From assembly GCA_045541535.1 (NCBI GenBank), contig JAZQJG010000037.1, positions 1-10,503 on the forward strand: a stretch of 10,503 bases of DNA, written 5' to 3'. The stretch comes from Firm-08 sp045541535. Lineage in GTDB: Bacteria > Bacillota > Clostridia > Oscillospirales > QAKW01. Both the position numbers and the translations under genes were made by a program. Position 1 is the first letter of the stretch. Each line of letters begins with the position of its first letter. This document shows, in pieces, positions 1 to 6,234 of this stretch. The notes under the pieces were generated by a model. The model was not told where the DNA came from. It made no database searches and saw only the letters and a program-made list of their open reading frames with translations.

Positions 1-742
1 GTCCGAGCCCGACATCTACCGTGCCATTAAGCGCAACGCTCTGCTGGAGAACGTCACTCTGGACGAGAACGGCGTCTGCGACTTCGCTGACAAGTCCGTC
101 ACCGAGAACACCCGCGTTTCCTACCCCATCACCCACATCGACAACATCGTTCGTCCCGTTTCCGCAGCCCCCGCTGCCAAAAACGTGATCTTCCTGTCTG
201 CCGACGCCTTCGGCGTACTGCCTCCCGTTTCCATTCTGGATCCCGAGCAGGCCAAGTACTACTTCCTGTCCGGCTTCACCGCCAAACTGGCAGGTACCGA
301 GCGCGGCATCACCGAGCCCACTCCCACCTTCTCCGCTTGCTTCGGTCAGGCATTCCTGGAGCTGCATCCCACCAAGTACGGTGAAGAGCTGGTTAAGAAG
401 ATGGAAGCCAACGGCGCCAAGGCCTATCTGGTTAACACCGGTTGGAACGGCACCGGCAAGCGTATCACCATCAAGGATACCCGTGGCATCATCGACGCCA
501 TCCTGAACGGCGATATTCTGAATGCTCCCACCAAGAAGATCCCCATGTTTAACCTGGAAGTTCCCACCGAACTGCCCGGCGTTGATCCCGCCATTCTGGA
601 TCCCCGCGACACCTACGCCGACGCTTCCGAGTGGGAAGCCAAGGCCAAGGATCTGGCCGGCCGTTTCGTAAAGAACTTTGCCAAGTACACCGGTAACGAC
701 GCCGGCAAGGCTTTGGTTGCCGCCGGCCCCAAAGTCGACTAA
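1..742 (+). CDS. pckA: Phosphoenolpyruvate carboxykinase (ATP), C-terminal part
   Basis: The reading frame is open from base 2 and gives 246 residues, a little under half of the roughly 530-residue ATP-dependent enzyme; the start lies outside the window. ATP-PEPCK interconverts oxaloacetate + ATP and PEP + CO2 + ADP in the cytoplasm. In fermenting anaerobes it often runs toward oxaloacetate to feed C4-acid formation (family knowledge). Diagnostic motifs seen in order are ENTRVSYP (visible residues 35-42; the Arg corresponds to substrate-binding Arg333 of E. coli), GTERGITEPTPTFSACFG, LNTGWNGTG-type VNTGWNGTGKR and the adenine-contacting KRITIKDTR. The phosphate-binding and metal-binding segments are upstream and not visible. 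The gene is followed by hairpin repeats and a terminator, so it ends its transcription unit. GTG at 185 is an internal codon, not the start. The frame is intact to its TAA stop. Confidence 0.97.
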   Translation, partial: SEPDIYRAIKRNALLENVTLDENGVCDFADKSVTENTRVSYPITHIDNIVRPVSAAPAAKNVIFLSADAFGVLPPVSILDPEQAKYYFLSGFTAKLAGTERGITEPTPTFSACFGQAFLELHPTKYGEELVKKMEANGAKAYLVNTGWNGTGKRITIKDTRGIIDAILNGDILNAPTKKIPMFNLEVPTELPGVDPAILDPRDTYADASEWEAKAKDLAGRFVKNFAKYTGNDAGKALVAAGPKVD

Positions 743-755
743 TTTGACTTAAAAT

Positions 756-845
756 GTCGCTCTTTTCCGTTGTTGCTTCGCCTCGCATACACATAGTATG
801 CGTCGGCTTGCAAGCAACGAAAAATAGCTTCCATTTGTAAGCCAA
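756..845. repeat. Intergenic hairpin repeat, copy A
   Basis: This is the first of two near-identical blocks; the second is at 863-950. The centre is a perfect 7-bp stem, CGCATAC (784-790) with loop ACATA and GTATGCG (796-802). A second, outer stem pairs GTTGCTT (772-778) with AAGCAAC (812-818). The outermost arms, GCTCTTTTCCG and CGAAAAATAGC, are also roughly complementary. No coding potential is convincing in any frame. It resembles a dispersed palindromic element sitting in a 3' UTR; its family name is not known to me. Confidence 0.8.
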
Positions 846-862
846 ATATGGATTTATAAAGC

Positions 863-950
863 GTCGCTCTTTTCCGTCTTCTGTCACCTCGCATACACAT
901 AGTATGCGTCGATGTCGTCATACGAAAAATAGCTTCCATTTGTAAGCCAA
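863..950. repeat. Intergenic hairpin repeat, copy B
   Basis: This is a direct repeat of copy A. It begins GTCGCTCTTTTCCGT, carries the same 7-bp core stem (890-896 with 902-908, loop ACATA), and ends with the same ACGAAAAATAGCTTCC and TTTGTAAGCCAA blocks. The segments just inside the outer arms differ from copy A (CTTCTGTCACCT on the left, TCGATGTCGTCATAC on the right) and no longer pair well. The core and ends are thus conserved while the middle arms vary. Copies A and B are separated by 17 AT-rich bases. Confidence 0.8.
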
Positions 951-966
951 CTACAAAACAAAACCA

Positions 967-998
967 AAAAGGAGTGCATCGGCAGATGCACTCCTTTT
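967..998 (+). terminator. Rho-independent terminator after pckA
   Basis: A perfect 13-bp stem pairs AAAAGGAGTGCAT (967-979) with ATGCACTCCTTTT (986-998) around a CGGCAG loop, with a T-rich end. It lies 225 bases after the pckA stop, beyond the two hairpin repeats. Its GAGTGCAT stem is closely similar to the terminator at 7188-7221. Bases 999-1091 hold no gene; 1004-1074 can close with a 7-bp pairing, but no known RNA family fits. Confidence 0.9.
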
Positions 999-1091
999 CC
1001 TTTGGAGATTGTCCATTCGTGCAAGGATCAAAGATTGCTTTGAAGCAGGATCGGTTCGCACGGGGTGAATCTCCCGCGGCACGTAATTATA

Positions 1092-1120
1092 TTGCAATAA
1101 AATCATCTGTGTGATAAAAT
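1092..1120 (+). promoter_or_regulatory. Sigma-A type promoter for the BspA-like gene
   Basis: TTGCAA (1092-1097) is followed by a 17-base spacer and TAAAAT (1115-1120). The -10 is preceded by TG one base away, giving an extended -10. It lies 33 bases upstream of the ATG at 1154, leaving a short leader that carries the TGGAGGTG ribosome site. Confidence 0.7.
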
Positions 1121-1153
1121 GAATTTAACAACAGAAGATTTGGAGGTGCAACG

Positions 1154-3094
1154 ATGAAAAGAGCATGGAGCGTTATTTTGGTAATTGTATTGCTTGTTTC
1201 TGCTATGCCAATGCGCTTGATGGTAAATGCTGTGGGTGAAAATGAATTGATTTTTACACTGAACAGCGACGGAGAAAGCTACTCGGTTAAAACTTACGAT
1301 CCAACGATCAGTGGCGAACTTGTAATTCCTTCGACCTATGATGGGAAACCGGTTACCGCTATCGGTGACTTCGGATTTCATTCCTGCAATTTTTTGACGC
1401 GGGTCATCATCGGGGACAACGTCACCACCATTGGTTACTACGCTTTTGGAAATTGTGAATCATTGAAAAGTGTTACCGTTCCAAATGGCGTGGGCACCAT
1501 CAAAGATTATGCTTTTTATGGTTGCAACGCGTTGAACAGCATTATCATTCCAAGTAGTGTTGTCGCCATTGGAGACTATGCATTTTATTATTGCAAAGAT
1601 TTGACCAACGTTGTCATCCCCAAGAGTGTTACCACTATCGGGGACTCTTCGTTTGCTGCTTGTGATTCGTTGACAAATGTCACCATTTCTGATGGTGTTG
1701 AAATCATTGGAAATCACGCATTTTTTGGTTGTGACGCATTGACCAATATTACCATTCCAAGTAGCGTCATTACCATTGGGGACAAGGCGTTCTTTGGTTG
1801 TAAGGATTTGGAAAACATAACGGTGAATGAAAATAATGGATACTATGCTTCTGTGGACGGCGTCTTATTTAACAAAGATAAAACGACATTGATTCAATAT
1901 CCTATAGCAAGCGTCAGAACGTCTTATACCATTCCAAACGGGGTCACGACCATTGGGGACTCTGCGTTTTCACCTTGCCAAGCGTTGACAAACGTTACCA
2001 TTCCAAACGGTGTCACAACGATTGGGAACTCTGCGTTTTCATCTTGCCAAGCGTTGACAAACGTTACCATTCCAAACAGTGTCACAACGATTGGGGACTC
2101 TGCTTTTTTATCTTGTCAAGCTTTGAAAAGTGTTATCATCCCGAATGGCGTTGCCGTTATTGAGGACTATGCATTTTATTATTGTACCGACTTGGAAAGC
2201 GTTACCATTTCCGATGGTGTTACCGCTATTGGGGAGGCCGCGTTTTGGGTCTGCAAGTCGCTGACAACTGTTATTATTCCGGACGGCGTCACCACCATTG
2301 GAAATCTGGCATTTGGTGATTGTTCCGCATTGGAAAACGTCACCATTCCGGACAGCGTCACCACCATTGGCGATTTTGCTTTTAGCCATTGCGAAGCATT
2401 GACCGATATTTACTATCGTGGAAGTATGCAACAAAAAGAAAGAATCAAGATTAAAACCGAAAGTGACACTTTGCCGTCTGTTTGGCACTACTATTCTTGT
2501 ATCGGGAGCGCAACGCATCAAAGTATTAAAGGAAGCGCTGACTGTAGTGTGTGTGGTGCCGCTTGCAATCCCTTCGCCGACGTAAAGAAGAAGGATTATT
2601 ATTACAAGGCGGTACTCTGGGCGGTGGAAAACGGTGTCACCTCCGGCACCTCTCCCACCACCTTTGCGCCGAAGGAGGCTTGTACCCGTGGCCAGATCGT
2701 GGCCTTTTTGTGGCGTGCGGCGGGCAGCCCTGCGCCGAAAAGCAGCCGCAACCCCTTCACCGACGTGAAAAAGAGCGATTATTATTACAAGGCGGTGCTT
2801 TGGGCAGTAGAAAACGGCATCACCGCCGGTAGCACCCCCACCACCTTTGCGCCGAAGGAGGCCTGCACCCGTGGCCAGATCGTGGCCTTTTTGTGGCGGG
2901 CGGCGGGTAATCCCAAGCCGCAGAGCAGCCGCAATCCCTTCACCGACGTGAAAAAGAGTGATTACTATTACAAGGCGGTGCTTTGGGCAGTAGAAAACGG
3001 TATCACTGCCGGTAGTACGCCTACCACTTTTGCCCCCAAGGCCCCCTGTACCCGTGGCCAGATCGCCGCTTTCCTCTATCGTTATTACAATTAA
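1154..3094 (+). CDS. BspA-like leucine-rich-repeat surface protein with three SLH domains
   Basis: This 646-residue protein is predicted to be secreted and attached to the cell surface. An N-terminal signal peptide (K2, R3, then a hydrophobic run to about residue 26, likely cut after VNA) is followed by about 14 BspA/TpLRR-type repeats of 23 residues, consensus IGDxAFxxCxxLTxVTIPxxVTT, at residues 70-423. Between repeats 7 and 8 there is an insert of about 36 residues (YYASVDGVLFNKDKTTLIQYP), common in this family. A Cys-containing linker (residues 424-471, with C464, C467 and C471) leads to three 61-residue SLH repeats beginning NPFADV/NPFTDV at 472, 533 and 594. SLH domains bind secondary cell-wall polymer in Firmicutes. 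BspA-type proteins are linked to host or bacterial adhesion, but the ligand here is unknown. The ATG at 1154 is chosen for its GGAGGT site and signal peptide. The LRR part is visibly AT-richer than the SLH part. Confidence 0.93.
   Translation: MKRAWSVILVIVLLVSAMPMRLMVNAVGENELIFTLNSDGESYSVKTYDPTISGELVIPSTYDGKPVTAIGDFGFHSCNFLTRVIIGDNVTTIGYYAFGNCESLKSVTVPNGVGTIKDYAFYGCNALNSIIIPSSVVAIGDYAFYYCKDLTNVVIPKSVTTIGDSSFAACDSLTNVTISDGVEIIGNHAFFGCDALTNITIPSSVITIGDKAFFGCKDLENITVNENNGYYASVDGVLFNKDKTTLIQYPIASVRTSYTIPNGVTTIGDSAFSPCQALTNVTIPNGVTTIGNSAFSSCQALTNVTIPNSVTTIGDSAFLSCQALKSVIIPNGVAVIEDYAFYYCTDLESVTISDGVTAIGEAAFWVCKSLTTVIIPDGVTTIGNLAFGDCSALENVTIPDSVTTIGDFAFSHCEALTDIYYRGSMQQKERIKIKTESDTLPSVWHYYSCIGSATHQSIKGSADCSVCGAACNPFADVKKKDYYYKAVLWAVENGVTSGTSPTTFAPKEACTRGQIVAFLWRAAGSPAPKSSRNPFTDVKKSDYYYKAVLWAVENGITAGSTPTTFAPKEACTRGQIVAFLWRAAGNPKPQSSRNPFTDVKKSDYYYKAVLWAVENGITAGSTPTTFAPKAPCTRGQIAAFLYRYYN
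1361..2420 (+). repeat. 69-bp tandem repeats encoding BspA-type LRRs
   Basis: The coding sequence is built from 69-base units, each encoding one 23-residue LRR. Most units are diverged, but those starting at 1931 and 2000 differ at only about five of 69 bases by eye, and the unit at 2069 is also close. This suggests recent duplication or gene conversion inside the gene. Confidence 0.85.
2567..3094 (+). repeat. 183-bp tandem repeats encoding SLH domains
   Basis: Three SLH-coding units start at 2567, 2750 and 2933 (period 183 bases). The last is truncated by the stop codon after the FLYRYYN ending. The second and third are nearly identical over their first half at DNA level. They are GC-rich, with the same codon style as neighbouring genes, unlike the preceding LRR segment. 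Confidence 0.88.
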
Positions 3095-3095
3095 A

Positions 3096-3139
3096 CACCT
3101 AAAAGCGCTACAGCCGACGGCTGTAGCGCTTTTTAGGTG
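3096..3139 (+). terminator. Terminator after the BspA-like gene
   Basis: The left arm 3096-3115 and right arm 3119-3139 form a stem of about 20 bp with a 3-base GAC loop and one bulged A/T. The core GCGCTACAGCC/GGCTGTAGCGC is perfect and is followed by TTTTT. It begins one base after the TAA stop. Its A/T flanks make it plausibly bidirectional. Confidence 0.88.
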
Positions 3140-3180
3140 AATTGTCCGAGGGACTCCCTCAAAAAGGAAACGGTAGTGTT

Positions 3181-3208
3181 TTGTGCCGTCCGTTCGCATT
3201 CCTATAAT
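3181..3208 (+). promoter_or_regulatory. Possible distal promoter upstream of the ROK gene
   Basis: TATAAT at 3203-3208 has TTGTGC (3181-3186) sixteen bases upstream. The -10 is perfect but the -35 is weak. It would produce a leader of about 95 bases before the ROK kinase. The region 3141-3250 also holds two related ATTGTC...GGGACTCCCT blocks, reported as a finding. Confidence 0.35.
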
Positions 3209-3248
3209 GGGTGCTCGCAAATACAATCGGATTGTCGGGGGGACTCCC

Positions 3249-3277
3249 TTGCGAAAACGAAAAAAATGGTGTAGAAT
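3249..3277 (+). promoter_or_regulatory. Promoter for the ROK kinase-SIS operon
   Basis: TTGCGA (3249-3254), a 17-base A-rich spacer and TAGAAT (3272-3277) lie 29 bases upstream of the ATG at 3307. The -35 directly abuts one of two GGGACTCCCT-type blocks, a possible operator position. Confidence 0.55.
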
Positions 3278-3306
3278 AGAGTTATTAAGACAAAAGAGGT
3301 GGAACT

Positions 3307-4173
3307 ATGCTCATCGGCATTGATATCGGCGGCACCAAATGTGCCGTTACGTTGGGCGACCGACAGGGGAACGTACTGAAAAAAATCCGCTTTGCCACCA
3401 CCGACTGTGAGCAAACGGTGGCGGAGATTTTGAAATGTGCCAAAGAACTGGCCGCAGGGCAGTCCGTTGCCGCCGCCGGCATTAGCTGTGGCGGCCCATT
3501 GGACGAGGAAAAAGGGCTGATTCTTTCACCCCCCAACCTGCCGGGTTGGGATGGGGTGCCCATCGTGCAATTGGTCAGCGATGCCTTGGGCGTCCCCACT
3601 TTTTTGCAAAACGATGCCAACGCCTGCGCATTGGCGGAATACCGCTGGGGCGCAGGGAAGGGGACCCGTCATATGGCTTTCCTCACCTTTGGCACCGGCC
3701 TTGGCGCCGGTATTATCGTAGACGGTAAGCTGCTTAAGGGCGCCACCGGTAACGCCGGAGAGATCGGCCACCTGCGGCTCACCCCCGACGGCCCCGTGGG
3801 CTATGGCAAGGCCGGCTCTATGGAGGGCTGGTGTAGCGGCGGCGGTCTGGCCCAACAGGGCGGTAAGAGCGCCGCAGAGCTGGCGACCCTTGCCAAGGCG
3901 GGGGATGCCGAGGCGCTGGCCGTGTTCACCCGATGCGGTGAAATGCTGGGCAGAGGGCTGGCCGTTTTGGTGGATATTTTGGGCTGTGAGCGGATCATCA
4001 TCGGCAGTATTTACGCCCGTTGTGAGGATCTGCTCCGAGAGCCTATGTGGAGAACGCTGAAAGAGGAGGCATTGCCCCAAGCGCTGGCGGTGGTCAGCGT
4101 CTGCCCGCCGGCATTGGGCGAAGGGCTGGGGGATGCCGCCGCATTGATTACAGCATTGGAGGGACTGGAATGA
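3307..4173 (+). CDS. ROK-family sugar kinase
   Basis: This 288-residue protein is the usual size for a single-domain ROK kinase, a cytoplasmic enzyme that phosphorylates glucose or another hexose/amino sugar with ATP. The N-terminal phosphate loop DIGGTK is at residues 6-11, the catalytic-base region LQNDANA at 100-106 (Asp103), the GTGLGAG phosphate motif at 129-135 and the sugar-contacting GEIGH at 151-155. There is no N-terminal winged helix, so it is an enzyme rather than a repressor. The usual zinc-binding CxCGxxGCxE block after GEIGH is absent, replaced by a GYGKAGSMEGWCSGGG segment; I believe some Firmicutes ROK members share this. AAAGAGGTGG precedes the ATG. Its TGA overlaps the next gene's ATG (ATGA), so the two are translationally coupled. 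The substrate cannot be told from sequence; glucokinase is a possible but unproven name. Confidence 0.9.
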   Translation: MLIGIDIGGTKCAVTLGDRQGNVLKKIRFATTDCEQTVAEILKCAKELAAGQSVAAAGISCGGPLDEEKGLILSPPNLPGWDGVPIVQLVSDALGVPTFLQNDANACALAEYRWGAGKGTRHMAFLTFGTGLGAGIIVDGKLLKGATGNAGEIGHLRLTPDGPVGYGKAGSMEGWCSGGGLAQQGGKSAAELATLAKAGDAEALAVFTRCGEMLGRGLAVLVDILGCERIIIGSIYARCEDLLREPMWRTLKEEALPQALAVVSVCPPALGEGLGDAAALITALEGLE

Positions 4174-4754
4174 AACAGGTAGAACTTTTGATGGAACGTT
4201 ACCCGGCGCTGAAGATTTGTGAGCCACAGATCGTGGCGGCGGTGGAGGCATTGGAAACCATGGCCCGTCAGGGCGGTAAGGTGCTGTTGTGCGGAAACGG
4301 CGGCTCCGCCGCCGATTGCGAGCATATCGCCGGAGAGATGCTCAAGGGCTTTTTGTTGCCCCGCACTCCCACCGAGGACTATGCCAAGGGGCTCCAACGG
4401 GGCATCGGCGCCCTGCCGCTGCCTTCCTTTTCGGCGGCGCTGAGCGCGGTGGCCAACGATAACGACACCGCCGACGTCTACGCCCAGCTCACCTTTGCGC
4501 TGGCGCAGTCGGGGGACGTGTTCTGGGGTCTGTCCACCTCCGGCAATGCCGAAAACGTCTGCCGCGCCGCCAAGGTGGCCAAGGCCAAGGGTTTGCCCAC
4601 CATCGGGCTGGCGGGGAAGGACGGTGGCAAACTGGCCGAAATCTGCGATATTGCCATCATCGTTCCCGAAAACGAAACCTTTAAAATTCAAGAATTGCAC
4701 CTGCCCGTGTATCACGCCATCTGCGCCCAGGTGGAAGAAGATTTGTTTGCCTGA
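4170..4754 (+). CDS. SIS-domain phosphosugar isomerase, GmhA-like
   Basis: This cytoplasmic protein of 194 residues has one SIS fold, the size of GmhA (sedoheptulose-7-phosphate isomerase) and DiaA. Seen are CGNGGSAADCEH (41-52), GEMLKGF (55-61), GLSTSGNAENV (120-130), GLAGKDGGK (146-154) and IQELHLPVYH (173-182). By alignment from memory with E. coli GmhA, H52, E56, Q174 and H182 match its H61, E65, Q172 and H180, so isomerase activity is likely. The ATG at 4170 overlaps the upstream stop by four bases; a longer frame back to 4047 runs inside the kinase gene and is rejected. Pairing with a ROK kinase instead of HldE/HddA-type heptose genes leaves the pathway open: it could act on sedoheptulose-7-phosphate or another phosphosugar. 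No terminator is evident between its stop and the next promoter. Confidence 0.88.
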   Translation: MKQVELLMERYPALKICEPQIVAAVEALETMARQGGKVLLCGNGGSAADCEHIAGEMLKGFLLPRTPTEDYAKGLQRGIGALPLPSFSAALSAVANDNDTADVYAQLTFALAQSGDVFWGLSTSGNAENVCRAAKVAKAKGLPTIGLAGKDGGKLAEICDIAIIVPENETFKIQELHLPVYHAICAQVEEDLFA

Positions 4755-4789
4755 GCAAAAGTTGGAAATACTATAATAAATAGCAATTC

Positions 4790-4808
4790 TTATTGATAAT
4801 AATTGTTG
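4790..4808 (+). promoter_or_regulatory. Candidate Fur/PerR-family operator
   Basis: TTATTGATAATAA (4790-4802) is a perfect 5-3-5 palindrome. Shifted slightly, 4794-4808 matches the Fur-type 7-1-7 pattern TGATAAT-N-ATTATCA at 11 of 14 positions by eye. It overlaps the -35 of the promoter at 4806-4834, where a bound repressor would block RNA polymerase. PerR control of rubredoxin, FprA and Hrb genes is established in Clostridium acetobutylicum, which makes PerR or Fur the natural candidate. The region is AT-rich, so chance similarity is possible. Confidence 0.5.
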
Positions 4809-4834
4809 ACAAGAACAAAATACTATGCTATTAT
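4806..4834 (+). promoter_or_regulatory. Promoter of the redox operon
   Basis: TTGACA (4806-4811) is separated by 17 bases from TATTAT (4829-4834), close to consensus. It lies 24 bases upstream of the ATG at 4859 with the AAAGGGG site between. This placement argues that possible starts at 4793 and 4835 of the first gene are not used. Confidence 0.75.
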
Positions 4835-4858
4835 ATGGTAAGAAAGGGGTGCTTTTGG

Positions 4859-5056
4859 ATGAAAGTACGGGAAAACGAAAATCAAGAAGTGGTTGCCCGC
4901 ATCCGTCAGGGGCTAAAGGCCAAGGGCGGTTATTGCCCCTGCAAGCTGGGGACGCTTCCCGAAAATAAATGTATGTGTGAAGAATTTAAGGGGCAGATCG
5001 CCGATCCCGATTTTGAGGGGTACTGCCATTGTATGCTGTATTATAAGGAGAAATAA
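4859..5056 (+). CDS. Small ferredoxin-thioredoxin reductase catalytic-chain-like protein
   Basis: This 65-residue protein has three CxC pairs: GYCPC (C26, C28), CMC (C38, C40) and GYCHCML (C56, C58). In plant/cyanobacterial FTR catalytic chains, the CPC...CPC...CHCML arrangement supplies a 4Fe-4S cluster and an adjacent redox disulfide; the CHCML ending here is a strong match. Spacing differs from classical FTR (9 and 15 residues between the pairs here, against about 16 and 8) and the N-terminus is shorter, so this belongs to a bacterial offshoot. No FTR variable chain is nearby. A role in thiol-disulfide exchange or electron transfer with the downstream flavoprotein and rubredoxins is inferred. 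The ATG at 4859 is chosen because it follows the promoter and an AAAGGGG site. The ribosome site of the next gene lies in its last codons, and only two bases separate stop and next start. Confidence 0.82.
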   Translation: MKVRENENQEVVARIRQGLKAKGGYCPCKLGTLPENKCMCEEFKGQIADPDFEGYCHCMLYYKEK

Positions 5057-5058
5057 CG

Positions 5059-6234
5059 ATGCAAGGGTTTAAGAGAGTGAGTGAAGATATTCGCTACGTA
5101 GGCGTCAACGATACGGCGCTGGATCTCTTTGAGGGCCAGTATGACGTGCCGGAGGGGATGGCCTATAATTCCTATCTGATCACCGATGAAAAGATCGCTG
5201 TGATGGACGCGGTGGACAAAAACTTCGTCACCGAGTGGCTGGAGAATCTGGAAACCGTTCTGGAGGGTCGCACCCCCGACTATCTCATCGTGCAACACAT
5301 GGAGCCGGACCATTCGGCGGGGATTGCCGCCTTTGCGGACAAATATCCTGCCGCCACTCTGGTGGGCAATGCCAAGACCCTCACCTTTATGAATCAGTTT
5401 TTTGACAGGGATTTTTCCGATCGGTTTATGAGCGTTGGGGAGGGGGACAGCCTCTCCCTCGGCAAACATACCCTTACCTTCTATATGGCCCCTATGGTCC
5501 ATTGGCCGGAGGTAATGGTCACCTATGACGATGCCGACAAGGTGCTCTTTTCCGCCGACGGCTTCGGCAAATTCGGCGCCTGGAGCGAGCCCGCCGACAA
5601 GGAAGATTGGGCGTGTGAGGCCCGCCGATATTATTTCGGCATCGTGGGCAAATACGGCGCTCAGGTGCAGGCCCTGCTGAAAAAGGCGGCGGCGCTGGAA
5701 ATTGCCACCATTTGTCCCCTGCACGGCCCCGTTCTGCGGGAGGATCTGGGATATTATCTGAATCTTTATGATATCTGGTCTTCTTATCGTCCCGAGGGCA
5801 AGGGGGTTACGCTGGCCTATACCTCGATATACGGCAACACCGGCAAGGCCGCTTTGGAGCTGGCCGCCCATCTGGAGGCGGCGGGTGTGAAGGTGGCCCT
5901 TCACGATCTGGCCCGCACCGATATGCATGAGGCGGTGGAGGATGCCTTCCGTTATGATCGGCTGGTACTGGCCACTACCACCTATAACAGTGATATCTTC
6001 CCCTATATGAAGGAGTTTATTCAACATCTCACCGAGCGGGGCTATCAAAACCGCACCGTCGGCTTGATGGAAAACGGCACCTGGGCCCCCGTGGCGGCCA
6101 GAATTATGAAGGGGATGTTTGAAAAGAGCAAAAACATCACCTTCACCGACACCACCGTCACCATCCGCTCCGCCCTGAACGACGGTAGCAGAGCCCAACT
6201 GAAGGCGCTGGGAGAGGAGCTTGTCAATGAGTAA
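5059..6234 (+). CDS. fprA: Flavodiiron protein FprA (A-type flavoprotein)
   Basis: This protein of 391 residues has the standard two-domain length. The N-terminal metallo-beta-lactamase-like domain carries the diiron ligands: H80-x-E82-x-D84-H85 (QHMEPDHS), H148 (MVHWPE), D167 (SADGFG) and H222 (CPLHGPV). The C-terminal flavodoxin domain begins near residue 250 with the FMN phosphate loop YTSIYGNT (254-261). Such proteins reduce O2 to water and/or NO to N2O in the cytoplasm, protecting strict anaerobes; electrons come from rubredoxin or a rubredoxin-bearing reductase. Both partners are encoded immediately downstream. There is no C-terminal rubredoxin or reductase extension, so it is a class A enzyme. 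AAGGAG (5045-5050) precedes the ATG. All ligands are present and the frame is complete. O2 versus NO preference cannot be read from sequence. Confidence 0.97.
   Translation: MQGFKRVSEDIRYVGVNDTALDLFEGQYDVPEGMAYNSYLITDEKIAVMDAVDKNFVTEWLENLETVLEGRTPDYLIVQHMEPDHSAGIAAFADKYPAATLVGNAKTLTFMNQFFDRDFSDRFMSVGEGDSLSLGKHTLTFYMAPMVHWPEVMVTYDDADKVLFSADGFGKFGAWSEPADKEDWACEARRYYFGIVGKYGAQVQALLKKAAALEIATICPLHGPVLREDLGYYLNLYDIWSSYRPEGKGVTLAYTSIYGNTGKAALELAAHLEAAGVKVALHDLARTDMHEAVEDAFRYDRLVLATTTYNSDIFPYMKEFIQHLTERGYQNRTVGLMENGTWAPVAARIMKGMFEKSKNITFTDTTVTIRSALNDGSRAQLKALGEELVNE

Noticed and set aside
739..939. Minus-strand reading frames through the hairpin repeats, with the peptide THTMCMRG twice
   Set aside because: The peptide repeats because the DNA repeats; there is no ribosome site and the arms shift frame between copies.
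756..950. CRISPR array
   Set aside because: There are only two copies, the shared parts are interrupted and palindromic, there are no regular unique spacers, and no cas genes are present.
1004..1074. Possible tRNA or riboswitch: GGAGATT pairs with AATCTCC seven by seven over a 71-base span, with CGTGC/GCACG inside
   Set aside because: No proper T-arm or anticodon arm fits, no known riboswitch motif is visible, and it lies upstream of the promoter at 1092. A chance fold or a decayed repeat is more likely.
2108..3226. Long minus-strand open frame opposite the BspA-like gene
   Set aside because: It is an antisense shadow of a repetitive gene; the plus strand has signal peptide, LRR and SLH motifs, a promoter and a terminator.
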